Below the pieces are notes generated by a model. That model did not search any database. It saw nothing but the letters and a program-made list of their open reading frames with translations, and was not told the DNA's origin. Shown here piece after piece: positions 26,425 through 34,302 of a stretch of 64,000 nucleotides of DNA (position 1 is its first letter; every line of letters starts with the position of its first letter). The position numbers and the translations under genes were made by a program. This DNA comes from Halodesulfovibrio aestuarii DSM 17919 = ATCC 29578. Its GTDB lineage: Bacteria > Desulfobacterota > Desulfovibrionia > Desulfovibrionales > Desulfovibrionaceae. The stretch covers positions 1,116,001 to 1,180,000 of the forward strand of contig NZ_ARQF01000021.1 in NCBI RefSeq assembly GCF_000384815.1, given 5' to 3'.

Positions 26425-28083
26425 TTACGCATACGCATGGTCATACAATGCGGCTGAATCATCGTTGAACTTGGCATGCACTACCTCTCCAATCTCATGT
26501 GAGTTTTGACCTTCTGCCCCATACACGTTGATAGTCACATTTCGATTATCTGTGATCTGTTTTGATTCAACTGAAGCCGAAGAAGAAAGCGGAACTTTAT
26601 TCAACGGCACTGGCTGGGTATATACGTTATCAGCAGGACGTACTTTCTGACTTGTTGGGAGACCTTCCGGCAGGGTTCCCTTTGAAACGGCTTGCTGCTG
26701 AACTGGCTGTGACTGTGCATAGGCACTACCAACAGAACTCGTTTTTGGACTTTTTGCAGGGATAGAAGGTGCGGTTTTCTTTTCTTTTTCCTCGTCATCC
26801 CCACCAACCCCAAAAAATTTTCCTAACGCACCGAGCACACCACCCGACTTGAATGCCTTGCACAACTCATCCCACATAAAAATAAGTCGTCCTACAGCAA
26901 TCACAGCCAGACCGATAGCTGCGCCAATAGGGTTCGCCATCACGGCAAGTCCCACAGCCCTAATTCCACCAATAAGAGCCGGAAACACACTGGACACAAT
27001 CGGCGCAATTGCCTGTCCGACAGACCACATGGTTTGCACCATGCTAATACCGGAATACACAAATTTGGCGCCCATAATACCACCAACAATTGCGGCTACA
27101 TTTCCGAACCCACCAACGGCGTCAGCAACCCATGCAATCATACTGCCTACGTTGCTCAATACGTTAAGCATACCAAAAGCAAACTCGCCTATTTTCGGTA
27201 AAGCTTCACCCAAGCCTGCGCCGAAAGCTTTGATATCGTCTCTATGTTCTTCAAACAACGCGGCAATCCTCGGCCCTATCTCCTGAATGTACGGAGCCAA
27301 CGCGCCACCGATCAGGCCGGAGAACTCGGCAGTCGCATTTGACAAAACACCGCTCACTCTTCCCATAGCCTGCGCGTATACAAGGGATCCTTCACGCCCC
27401 TCATCAGACAACACATTAAGCTTATTCTGCTGATCCAAAAGCTCATCTACGCTCTCTTTACGGCTACGAAGGAAGCTGAAAAGCTTGCCAGAATCACCGC
27501 CCATAAGGGTATTGGCCGCAGACTGCGCCGCCTGTGCATCGTCCAAATTTTTAATGGCGGAAGCGACGGTTTTAAACTTCTGCTCTGGAGAAAGGTTCTC
27601 AAGATCTTTAAACGAAAGTCCAATTGTCTTGAGAGAGTTAGTTACAGCCGAGTTATCCCCGAGTTTTAGAGGTTTTCCGAGGTTGGTGTTCATCTTTTTC
27701 ATGAGGTCACCAACAGTATTGGCCTTACACCCGGCCTCGTTGGCCAACCCGCCCCATGCCCCGAATGCTTCGCCCGAAACGCCTAACACTTTTGCAAGTC
27801 TCACCTGTTCGGCGGTCTGCGCATTAGCCTTGGTTATAACTGAAGCAAAAGCTGATGCCGCGCCCCACACACTCGACGCCATGTGCTTTGCCTGTTGACC
27901 GGTTTTGACAAAGGTATCGCCCACGTTCTTCATAGCGGGACTTGACGTTAGCTGCTCCTGCTTTTTTTTAACATCACGAATGGAGTCTCCTATTTTTAAG
28001 AAGCCACCCTTTACAATCTGCGTTGCAGACGTAAACGAGGACGCAACAGCGCCCCCGATTTTTATCATTGTACTAACTGCCAT
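26425..28083 (-). CDS. tail tape measure protein (P2 gpT-like)
   Basis: 552 residues. ATG 28083 is chosen because GGAGG stands five bases upstream, while 28116 falls inside the E' frame. Contains TP901-type tape-measure segments (LAKVLGVSGEAFGAWGGLANEAG, FKTVASAIKNL), hydrophobic helices in the middle (about 300-390) and a Pro/Ser/Lys-rich linker before the C-terminus. With about 0.15 nm per residue as family rule, the tail would be roughly 80 nm, short for a P2-like phage. Confidence 0.9.
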   Translation of the reverse strand: MAVSTMIKIGGAVASSFTSATQIVKGGFLKIGDSIRDVKKKQEQLTSSPAMKNVGDTFVKTGQQAKHMASSVWGAASAFASVITKANAQTAEQVRLAKVLGVSGEAFGAWGGLANEAGCKANTVGDLMKKMNTNLGKPLKLGDNSAVTNSLKTIGLSFKDLENLSPEQKFKTVASAIKNLDDAQAAQSAANTLMGGDSGKLFSFLRSRKESVDELLDQQNKLNVLSDEGREGSLVYAQAMGRVSGVLSNATAEFSGLIGGALAPYIQEIGPRIAALFEEHRDDIKAFGAGLGEALPKIGEFAFGMLNVLSNVGSMIAWVADAVGGFGNVAAIVGGIMGAKFVYSGISMVQTMWSVGQAIAPIVSSVFPALIGGIRAVGLAVMANPIGAAIGLAVIAVGRLIFMWDELCKAFKSGGVLGALGKFFGVGGDDEEKEKKTAPSIPAKSPKTSSVGSAYAQSQPVQQQAVSKGTLPEGLPTSQKVRPADNVYTQPVPLNKVPLSSSASVESKQITDNRNVTINVYGAEGQNSHEIGEVVHAKFNDDSAALYDHAYA

Positions 28084-28452
28084 CCTGCCTCCTGATCTCA
28101 TGCACCCACATGGCAAGCTCTTCGCATGTCATATCCATTAGCGCGTTGTATTCCCACCCTGTAAAATGAGAGAGATATAACACGTAATTTCGCGCCACCT
28201 CGGGTGTTAGGCTAAAAAACCCTGATATGCCTGTTGCAACTGGTAGTAGTCCGCCACTTCAAGCTCTTCAATTACATCTCTGGACACTTCACAGAGATTA
28301 GAAAACAGCACGAGTTCAACATCTGCGTTATCGCTTGCACTCTTTTGCGCGATAATCTGGTCACGCACCTTGGCAGAACGCACGGTTAATTCTTTATATT
28401 CATGACCAGCAACGGTAACAGGGTATTTCAATTTAATCTGTTCAGTTCGCAT
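28073..28452 (-). CDS. gpE/E' tail assembly chaperone made by -1 frameshift
   Basis: In P2-like tails a -1 frameshift near the end of gene E makes a minor E+E' fusion that chaperones the tape measure. Here the zero frame ends at 28207, but the slippery heptamer T-TTT-TTA lies at 28213-28219 on the minus strand. After slipping, an open frame of 46 codons runs to a stop at 28073, giving about 126 residues with a Trp/Tyr-rich E'-type tail (FTGWEYNALMDMTCEELAMW). The E' frame overlaps the tape measure start by 11 bases, as in known phages. Confidence 0.85.
28207..28452 (-). CDS. gpE tail assembly protein, zero-frame product
   Basis: 81 residues of the phage tail assembly chaperone family (PF10109-like): IKLKYPVTVAGHEYKELTVRS at the start and VADYYQLQQAYQGFL at the end. 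ATG 28452 has AAGGA just upstream; the TTG at 28467 would swallow that site. It is the major product; ribosomes that slip at the end make the longer E/E' form. Confidence 0.9.
   Translation of the reverse strand: MRTEQIKLKYPVTVAGHEYKELTVRSAKVRDQIIAQKSASDNADVELVLFSNLCEVSRDVIEELEVADYYQLQQAYQGFLA
28213..28219 (-). promoter_or_regulatory. -1 ribosomal frameshift slippery site
   Basis: Minus-strand TTTTTTA in the frame T-TTT-TTA, two codons before the gpE stop. This is a standard X-XXY-YYZ type heptamer (here X and Y both T) at the expected place in gene E. Confidence 0.82.
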
Positions 28453-28506
28453 ATCTTTTCCTTTCAAAATTTCGTATTAAGAGAAATCGGTGTGATCAGC
28501 AGCGCA

Positions 28507-28560
28507 AGGAAAAGTCAGGGCTAAACGTATCTGCAAATACATGGGCGTCTGACTTTTCCT
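28507..28560. other. long-loop inverted repeat between tail tube and gpE genes
   Basis: Perfect 12-bp arms (AGGAAAAGTCAG at 28507-28518, complement at 28549-28560) with a 30-base loop, inside the 193-base gap between FII and E. No T-run, so probably an attenuator or processing site that keeps tube and sheath expression above that of the low-copy tail proteins downstream. Confidence 0.55.
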
Positions 28561-28645
28561 CGGCACCACCTTTCAACCGTAGGCAACATTAGAGCCGTAC
28601 GGACACATTGCGACCTACTACTCCGCAATATGCATTATCATTCTG

Positions 28646-29155
28646 CTACAGTCCGAGGTTAGCGCGGTGCTGAGCAAGCTGATCCACACCGTTAATGATG
28701 CGTTTCATGTTCAGCACATCAATTTCGTGCACTTCTTTGCCATTCTGCGTGTATTTGTAGAAACTCAGGTTTACTGTGTACTCGGTTGAAGACTCGCCGC
28801 CTTCTGACCACGCACCGGGAGCAATTTTAGTCACTTTGCCTGTCATGTTTACAGTTACGGGAGTAATCGTACCGTCGTAGCTTTCAAGGCTGCCTTTTGC
28901 TGTAAGCCGCACGCCACTGTCTTTGTTGACGCCGAACAGATTGAGTGTTTCCACACAATTTTTTGTTGTGGAGAAGGTTACAACAAGCTCTTCCATGCCT
29001 TTATCGAGCGAAATCGGTGCATCCATGCCACCGGCACGGAACTGTTCAAGTTTTAAGCTTAATTCAGGCAGTTTTACTTCTTTGAGGTTACCCGCAAAAC
29101 CATACCCATCAACAAACAGGTTAGCACTTTTCAACACATTTTCTGCTACTGCCAT
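28646..29155 (-). CDS. tail tube protein gpFII
   Basis: 169 residues of the P2 FII family: VLKSANLFVDGYGFAGNLKEVKLPEL at the start, FRAGGMDAPISLDKGMEELVVTF in the middle, and IDVLNMKRIINGVDQLAQHR at the C-terminus. The start overlaps the sheath stop as TAATG. Forms the inner tube of the contractile tail. Confidence 0.95.
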   Translation of the reverse strand: MAVAENVLKSANLFVDGYGFAGNLKEVKLPELSLKLEQFRAGGMDAPISLDKGMEELVVTFSTTKNCVETLNLFGVNKDSGVRLTAKGSLESYDGTITPVTVNMTGKVTKIAPGAWSEGGESSTEYTVNLSFYKYTQNGKEVHEIDVLNMKRIINGVDQLAQHRANLGL

Positions 29156-30357
29156 TACTGAAATACCTCCTCAACGTAGCCATTAGTCATACGGCTGCGG
29201 AATGTTACACGCTCTGCGGTGTATGCAGGAGTAAAGTCGAAATCAAAGTAGGTATGGCCCTGTTCAATTTCGCTTGCACTGTTAATTTCTGCATCAACCC
29301 AGCATTTACCACCAAGAATAGCGCCCTTCTGCTCCATAGTGCGAAGGAACTGGTTTACAGATTCCTGCACCGCTTCAAAATAGATACGCCCTACAGGTCT
29401 ATCCACTGCCCACATGTGTGCCTGCTGGATAGATTCGTTAATCATATCCGCAATACGACGGGTAGAAAGGAAGGACCAACGAGCATCGCTTGATGTAGTA
29501 CGGTTACCCCACAGTCTGTAGCCATCTTCACAAATAATGGTGGCAACTTTGTTTTCGTTCAGCACGTTTGCTTCACTTGCAGTATCGCCAAGCTCAAACG
29601 GAATAGGTCGCGCAGTGCCGGAAATTCCCAGAATCTCCTGGTTAGAAGGAGACCACCAGAAACCTTTATCCGCGTCAGTTTTGGCAATAAGGCCGGCAAC
29701 ACGCGCGGAAGCAGGTTCATCCTCAAACACGCCATTGCGGTATACAGTTACGAATGGCGCAACAATGTAAACGCGGGCAGAGCCGAACAGTTTGGCATCC
29801 TGCATTGCTGCTTCAGAATCTGAACTACAGCCATCTTTAATAGCAATTGCGTTAAGTCTGTCTGCAATAGTTTCCAATTCAGCAGCAACAGGGTTTTTAA
29901 GGTAGGTTCCTGCATTGTCAGGATCTTCATAACGCTGATGCGTGAAGCCCGGAGCGAGCAGGAGTTTCGGTTTAACAGCGCACTTGGATTTTGCACCAAG
30001 GAATGCATGCACACCCTTCATACCTGTAACGTCAGTACCACCGACAACATTTGTCATAGTGGCTTTTTCGTCTGCACCTTCTGCAACACGTACAACAACC
30101 ACAAGGCCGTGATGCTGATCAAAAATCGCATCCATTGCATTCGGGAGTGTACCGGCACGATTGCCTGTTGTGTCCAGTTTAGCTGCCTTAAGCGGGCTGC
30201 CATAAATCAATACCGGAGTATCAAGCGGAAATTCTGTTTCGTCCGCATCCGGAGCGGTACCGACAATACCGATCACTGAAGAGCGGACTACCTTAACTGG
30301 ACGGCCACCTTCGTCGATCTCAATAAATTCGACACCATGTAAAAAATCTGTACTCAT
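29155..30357 (-). CDS. contractile tail sheath protein gpFI
   Basis: 400 residues, P2 FI family. FLHGVEFIEIDEGGRPVKVVRSSVIGIVGTAPDAD is the characteristic N-terminus; further LLLAPGFTH, EDGYRLWGNRT and the C-terminal domain with YFDFDFTPAYTAERVTF. Its presence fixes the structure as a contractile, myovirus-type tail. GAGG lies upstream of the ATG. Confidence 0.96.
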   Translation of the reverse strand: MSTDFLHGVEFIEIDEGGRPVKVVRSSVIGIVGTAPDADETEFPLDTPVLIYGSPLKAAKLDTTGNRAGTLPNAMDAIFDQHHGLVVVVRVAEGADEKATMTNVVGGTDVTGMKGVHAFLGAKSKCAVKPKLLLAPGFTHQRYEDPDNAGTYLKNPVAAELETIADRLNAIAIKDGCSSDSEAAMQDAKLFGSARVYIVAPFVTVYRNGVFEDEPASARVAGLIAKTDADKGFWWSPSNQEILGISGTARPIPFELGDTASEANVLNENKVATIICEDGYRLWGNRTTSSDARWSFLSTRRIADMINESIQQAHMWAVDRPVGRIYFEAVQESVNQFLRTMEQKGAILGGKCWVDAEINSASEIEQGHTYFDFDFTPAYTAERVTFRSRMTNGYVEEVFQ

Positions 30358-30372
30358 GTGTTACAATCCTCA

Positions 30373-30702
30373 CTATGTATCTTGGGTTAAACATTCATCT
30401 AATTTTATATTGAGCGCTGCGAGTTCTTCCCGCAACGCTTCTGCCTGATCTTCAAGCTCTTCAAGCCGCGCCTCGTCCTCTTCTGTTGCTCTACCTGCAA
30501 CTTTTGCGCGTAATGGACGCACAGAAGCGAGGTCGTTAGCGGTGAGCAGCTGTTGGATTTCGGTAATACGTTGTTGTGTAAGTTCACATTCTGTTGGCAA
30601 TGATGGCGGATTTTGCGCATCCCACTCATCAACTTCATAATAACCATCTGGCTTTACTTCCCAAACTTCTGGATTCCCTTCAGGGCTTACATATATAGGC
30701 AT
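30373..30702 (-). CDS. tail fibre assembly chaperone 1
   Basis: 109 residues encoded directly behind fibre 1. Shares the block LTQQRITEIQQLLTANDLAS...RPLRAK with chaperone 3, followed by a charged coiled-coil-like region. Position and gpG-like size support a fibre assembly role. The N-terminal ~35 residues (VSPEGNPEVWEVKPDGYYEVDEW) are private to this copy and may match the tip of fibre 1. Confidence 0.75.
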   Translation of the reverse strand: MPIYVSPEGNPEVWEVKPDGYYEVDEWDAQNPPSLPTECELTQQRITEIQQLLTANDLASVRPLRAKVAGRATEEDEARLEELEDQAEALREELAALNIKLDECLTQDT

Positions 30703-30707
30703 AATTT

Positions 30708-32078
30708 TTACCTTAAATATTCTTTGATAACGATAAGTCCATTGCCTCCATGACCAGAGCGAGTTAACGTTGCATGCATATCTCTACCAGCACCGCCACC
30801 ACCATTGTGACCGTCCAGAATTGTAGGTAATGGCGTCCCCACGGAGTTTACTCCAACACCATTGCCTCCCCAATATGAAGCTCCTCCAGCACCGCCGTAG
30901 CCTTCGTTGCTACCAAAATCACCGCCGCCACCATACAAGTTTATATCACCACCACTAGCACCATCCCCCTTACCACCACTGTTAGCCATTACAGGGCGAT
31001 TACCGCCGTAACCATATTGATATTTAAAACTGCTGTTCCCGCCATTACTCCCTTCTCCAGAAGTCCCAATCCCTCCGGCACCAACTACAATGGTTTCACT
31101 ACCTCCTAAATCGGAGGCCAAATATGCTTTGATTGATGTACCACCAGCACCGCCACCGCCCGCACCAGTACTAAATAATAGTCCCCCACTTCCTCCACCT
31201 CCTGTCACAGTTACTTCGGCTGCGATGAGGTTTGCAGGCTTCGTATATGTTCCGGAGCTAGTAAAAGTTACAATATTTATGGACTGGGTACCGGAAGCAG
31301 GTAGCCAACTTTGACCAGCTTCGTTTTTAGTAAGCACCTCTCCAACAGATCCCCCTGTTGGCACGTGCACGGCAGTATCTCCGGTATGTGCCACAATCTT
31401 CTTGTACACCGCATTCACAGCTTTCGACGTTGCGATCTTAACTGTACTGGTAGACGTACACGCACTGCTCATTACTGACTTGAGTAATTCCCATACACCT
31501 ATTGGAGTACAAGCAAGATCACTTGCCGTTTTAGCTGTATGCTCTTCTACTGTTGCAAGACGCACAAAACCTGTTTGTGCTGTGGTTGCAAATCGATGCG
31601 CTTCCGGATCTGCATTGTGGTCAAGCACATCCTGCTTGGTTGCCAAAGCTACAGCAGTATCAATGACAAGACTCACATCATCCGCATTCTCAAAATGCAG
31701 GGGCAGACGAACCACCAGATCACGCACGGAGCCATTTACGGCAACGGGCTTTTCGGTATCAGGGAAATTGCCGACGCAGAACAGCTTGCCGCTTTCATCC
31801 AACAAGCCCACTTCTCGAATAGTGAAGCCGCCTGTATCTGCTGGAATGGCAAATTCAAAAATGAAGGTATTAGGATCGTCAGAATCAACTTTGATTCCAG
31901 CAACTTCTCCTCGCCACACTTCGTTAACAAGGGTTGTCATGCCCTTGTTAGGGATAACAGCAAGACCATTCCCATCACCGACAACGGCGTGTGTCAGGGA
32001 AAAGCTCTGGCCTTGCGTGGAAGCAAGCCCCAAGGCTTGGAGTCCTGTATCCGTAACTACGGTATAAAAATCAGGCAT
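30708..32078 (-). CDS. tail fibre 1 with glycine-rich tip
   Basis: 456 residues. The N-terminal ~240 residues are the shared P2 gpH-like attachment module (MPDFYTVVTDTGLQALGLA...). The C-terminal ~180 residues form a glycine-rich domain (TGGGGSGGLL, GAGGGGAGGTS, NLYGGGGDFGSNEGYGGAGG), reminiscent of the polyglycine tips of T4-like gp38 and S16 adhesins that bind surface receptors. ATG 32078 has GGAGA upstream. It is the last of three tandem fibre genes and is paired with chaperone 1. Confidence 0.88.
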   Translation of the reverse strand: MPDFYTVVTDTGLQALGLASTQGQSFSLTHAVVGDGNGLAVIPNKGMTTLVNEVWRGEVAGIKVDSDDPNTFIFEFAIPADTGGFTIREVGLLDESGKLFCVGNFPDTEKPVAVNGSVRDLVVRLPLHFENADDVSLVIDTAVALATKQDVLDHNADPEAHRFATTAQTGFVRLATVEEHTAKTASDLACTPIGVWELLKSVMSSACTSTSTVKIATSKAVNAVYKKIVAHTGDTAVHVPTGGSVGEVLTKNEAGQSWLPASGTQSINIVTFTSSGTYTKPANLIAAEVTVTGGGGSGGLLFSTGAGGGGAGGTSIKAYLASDLGGSETIVVGAGGIGTSGEGSNGGNSSFKYQYGYGGNRPVMANSGGKGDGASGGDINLYGGGGDFGSNEGYGGAGGASYWGGNGVGVNSVGTPLPTILDGHNGGGGAGRDMHATLTRSGHGGNGLIVIKEYLR

Positions 32079-32270
32079 ATTCTCTCCAGATTTATGACAA
32101 CTCAGCACCACACATCACCACAGTACCAAGCTGTATTTACACTGCTTTTTTCGATAAAATTTCAATCAAACTTAAAACGGGTAGCAACAGTAAGCCCCCA
32201 CCACACGGAACACTGCCACAAATTTTGTCAACACTGTCAGGGAAAGATAAACGATCATCTGCGACGTCGG

Positions 32271-32618
32271 TTAGTTCTTCGGCTTTTTCAACCATTGACA
32301 CTTTTTCAAAAATGACAGCTTTGTGGAGCCCTTCGTTGACGCACTCTGGCCTTCTGGTGATTCCGGCTTGGCAAATCTTGCGCCTTCTGGAATCTGCCCT
32401 TCAACTGCCGTTATTTCGTGTTCAGAACCGTCCGGCATGTAGTATTTTGTTCCACGCATATCCTGCACATAATCCCACGCTTCACCGTTCCACTTAGGAT
32501 AGAACCCTTCGCGTTGTTCCGGAGCTTCACGAGTTGCATTCAACGGTGGAAAATTGTCAGGATTCGCATAGCCGGAATACGAGTAGTACCCGTGTTCATT
32601 AAAATAATGATTTTGCAT
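32271..32618 (-). CDS. tail fibre assembly chaperone 2
   Basis: 115 residues, directly after fibre 2 (GGAG lies inside its end). The Tyr-rich N-terminus (HYFNEHGYYSYSGYANPDN) and central EGFYPKWNGEAWDYVQD resemble gpG/gp37-type fibre assembly proteins. The C-terminal SFLKKCQWLKK matches the end of chaperone 3 (SFLKKCNWLR), while the LTQQ block of copies 1 and 3 is absent, so the chaperones are mosaics. Confidence 0.75.
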   Translation of the reverse strand: MQNHYFNEHGYYSYSGYANPDNFPPLNATREAPEQREGFYPKWNGEAWDYVQDMRGTKYYMPDGSEHEITAVEGQIPEGARFAKPESPEGQSASTKGSTKLSFLKKCQWLKKPKN

Positions 32619-32620
32619 AA

Positions 32621-33628
32621 TCACACTCCAAGTGGCGGAAGATAGATTGCAGGGATGAAGCCATAGTTTTTTGGGCGATTTTCGTGAGAGGTTGGAACGA
32701 TGCGTGATACGTCCAAGCCCAAACCGCTTCTCAAGATAGTACTAGTGCCAGTTGCACCAGATAAACTTTCTCCTGTCGCAAAAAGTGCTCCATTTTCATA
32801 GTCATTTTTTGTTTCGCCATGCTGCATCAGCATTTGACCTGTTATGTTACGTATTGCATCTCCCTGCGTACTACCAACAGACCGACTCCCCCCATCAACA
32901 AAGCGTGGAAAATACCCGTCTCCATTTTCATCAAAGACATTCGGCATAAACACATGTGTTTCATTTTCGATTACACGATGCGCTGCCTTGTATGCTGCAC
33001 TCATAGAGAGCAGCGTCTTACCTGCATCTGAAGTTTTAAGCAGCCCTTCACCGTTCGGTACATAGTGGTGTGGTGGCAGCTCGTCTGGAGGAAAAGGAAC
33101 CGGATAAATGTGTCCGGCTGGCATAGTCCAACAGGCATCAATGATACGCTGAGTCAATGCATCCATCCCATTCTTCACGTCCTGCTTAGTGGCAATTGCC
33201 ACAGCGGTATCAATGACAAGACTCACATCATCCGCATTCTCAAAATGCAGGGGCAGACGAACCACCAGATCACGTACAGAGCCATTGACGGCAACAGGCT
33301 TACCTGTCTCTGGGAAATTGCCGATGCAGAACAGCTTGCCGCTTTCATCCAGCAAACCGACTTCTCGAATCGTAAAGCCGCCAACATCTGCTGGAATGGC
33401 AAATTCAAAAGTGAAGGTGTTAGAATCGTCCGAATCAACTTTGACTCCAGCAACCTCTCCGCGCCATACTTCGTTAACCAGAGCTGTCATGCCTTTGTTT
33501 GGAATAACGGCAAGACCGTTCCCGTCACCGACAACGGCATGCGTCAGGGAAAAGCTCTGGCCTTGCGCGGAAGCAAGCCCCAAGGCTTGAAGTCCTGTAT
33601 CCGTAACTACGGTATAAAAATCAGGCAT
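32621..33628 (-). CDS. tail fibre 2, short form with collar-like tip
   Basis: 335 residues, the shortest of three fibres. The shared N-terminal module covers about 150 residues; then the sequence switches to a phage tail-collar type domain (AGHIYPVPFPPDELPPHHYVPNGEGLL, IRNITGQML, SRIVPTSHENRPKNYGFIPAIYL). It lacks the second shared stretch (HNADP...VYKKI) found in fibres 1 and 3. ATG 33628 has the same GGAGAGAAT ribosome site as fibre 1. Confidence 0.87.
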   Translation of the reverse strand: MPDFYTVVTDTGLQALGLASAQGQSFSLTHAVVGDGNGLAVIPNKGMTALVNEVWRGEVAGVKVDSDDSNTFTFEFAIPADVGGFTIREVGLLDESGKLFCIGNFPETGKPVAVNGSVRDLVVRLPLHFENADDVSLVIDTAVAIATKQDVKNGMDALTQRIIDACWTMPAGHIYPVPFPPDELPPHHYVPNGEGLLKTSDAGKTLLSMSAAYKAAHRVIENETHVFMPNVFDENGDGYFPRFVDGGSRSVGSTQGDAIRNITGQMLMQHGETKNDYENGALFATGESLSGATGTSTILRSGLGLDVSRIVPTSHENRPKNYGFIPAIYLPPLGV

Positions 33629-33821
33629 ATTCTCTCCAGATTTATGACAACACAGCATCTTTCTTCATTACAGCACCCTGTTGTCTCACTCTGCTTTTTC
33701 AAATTTTACGTTGGCCACACTAAAAACTGTTCGTTATTACACCGCAAAAAACGGTACCAAATGCTATTCATTAACTACGTAACGCTGTCGGGTTAAGAGA
33801 AACTATCCTCTGCGGCTTCGG

Positions 33822-34301
33822 TTAGTTCTTCCCCATGCGCAGCCAATTGCACTTTTTCAAGAACGACTGCTTTGTGGAACTCTGCTCTGGTTGACTCTGG
33901 TCTTCAGAAGATTCAGGATTGGTCAATGCTACGAGTTCTGACCGCAACGCTTGTGCCTGTGTTTCAAGCTCAACAAGACGAGCTTTATCCGCGTCTGTTG
34001 CTGTACCTGCTGCTTTTGCGCGTAATGGACGTACAGAAGCAGAGTCATTTGCGGTGAGCAGCTGTTGGATTTCGATAATGCGTTGTTGTGTGAGCTCCTG
34101 CTCTGTTGGTTCAGGTAGAGCCGGTGGTTCCACGGCAATAGGATGGCCGTTTTCATCTAGCTGAATAACCTTTCCTTGTTCCAATGCTCTTACAAGAGCA
34201 GAATGTTCCTCTAATGTAATAGGAACAGCTCGCTGCGGAATCTCTTGATGCACTGTAGAAAGGTAAAAACCACCAGATTCAGGGTCATAATATCTCTTCA
34301 T
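33822..34301 (-). CDS. tail fibre assembly chaperone 3
   Basis: 159 residues, starting right after fibre 3. Private N-terminus (RYYDPESGGFYLSTVHQEIP), then the LTQQRIIEIQQLLTANDSAS block shared with chaperone 1, and the SFLKKCNWLR ending shared with chaperone 2. Looks like the parent arrangement from which the other two could have been derived by deletion and recombination. Confidence 0.77.
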   Translation of the reverse strand: MKRYYDPESGGFYLSTVHQEIPQRAVPITLEEHSALVRALEQGKVIQLDENGHPIAVEPPALPEPTEQELTQQRIIEIQQLLTANDSASVRPLRAKAAGTATDADKARLVELETQAQALRSELVALTNPESSEDQSQPEQSSTKQSFLKKCNWLRMGKN

Positions 34302-34302
34302 T

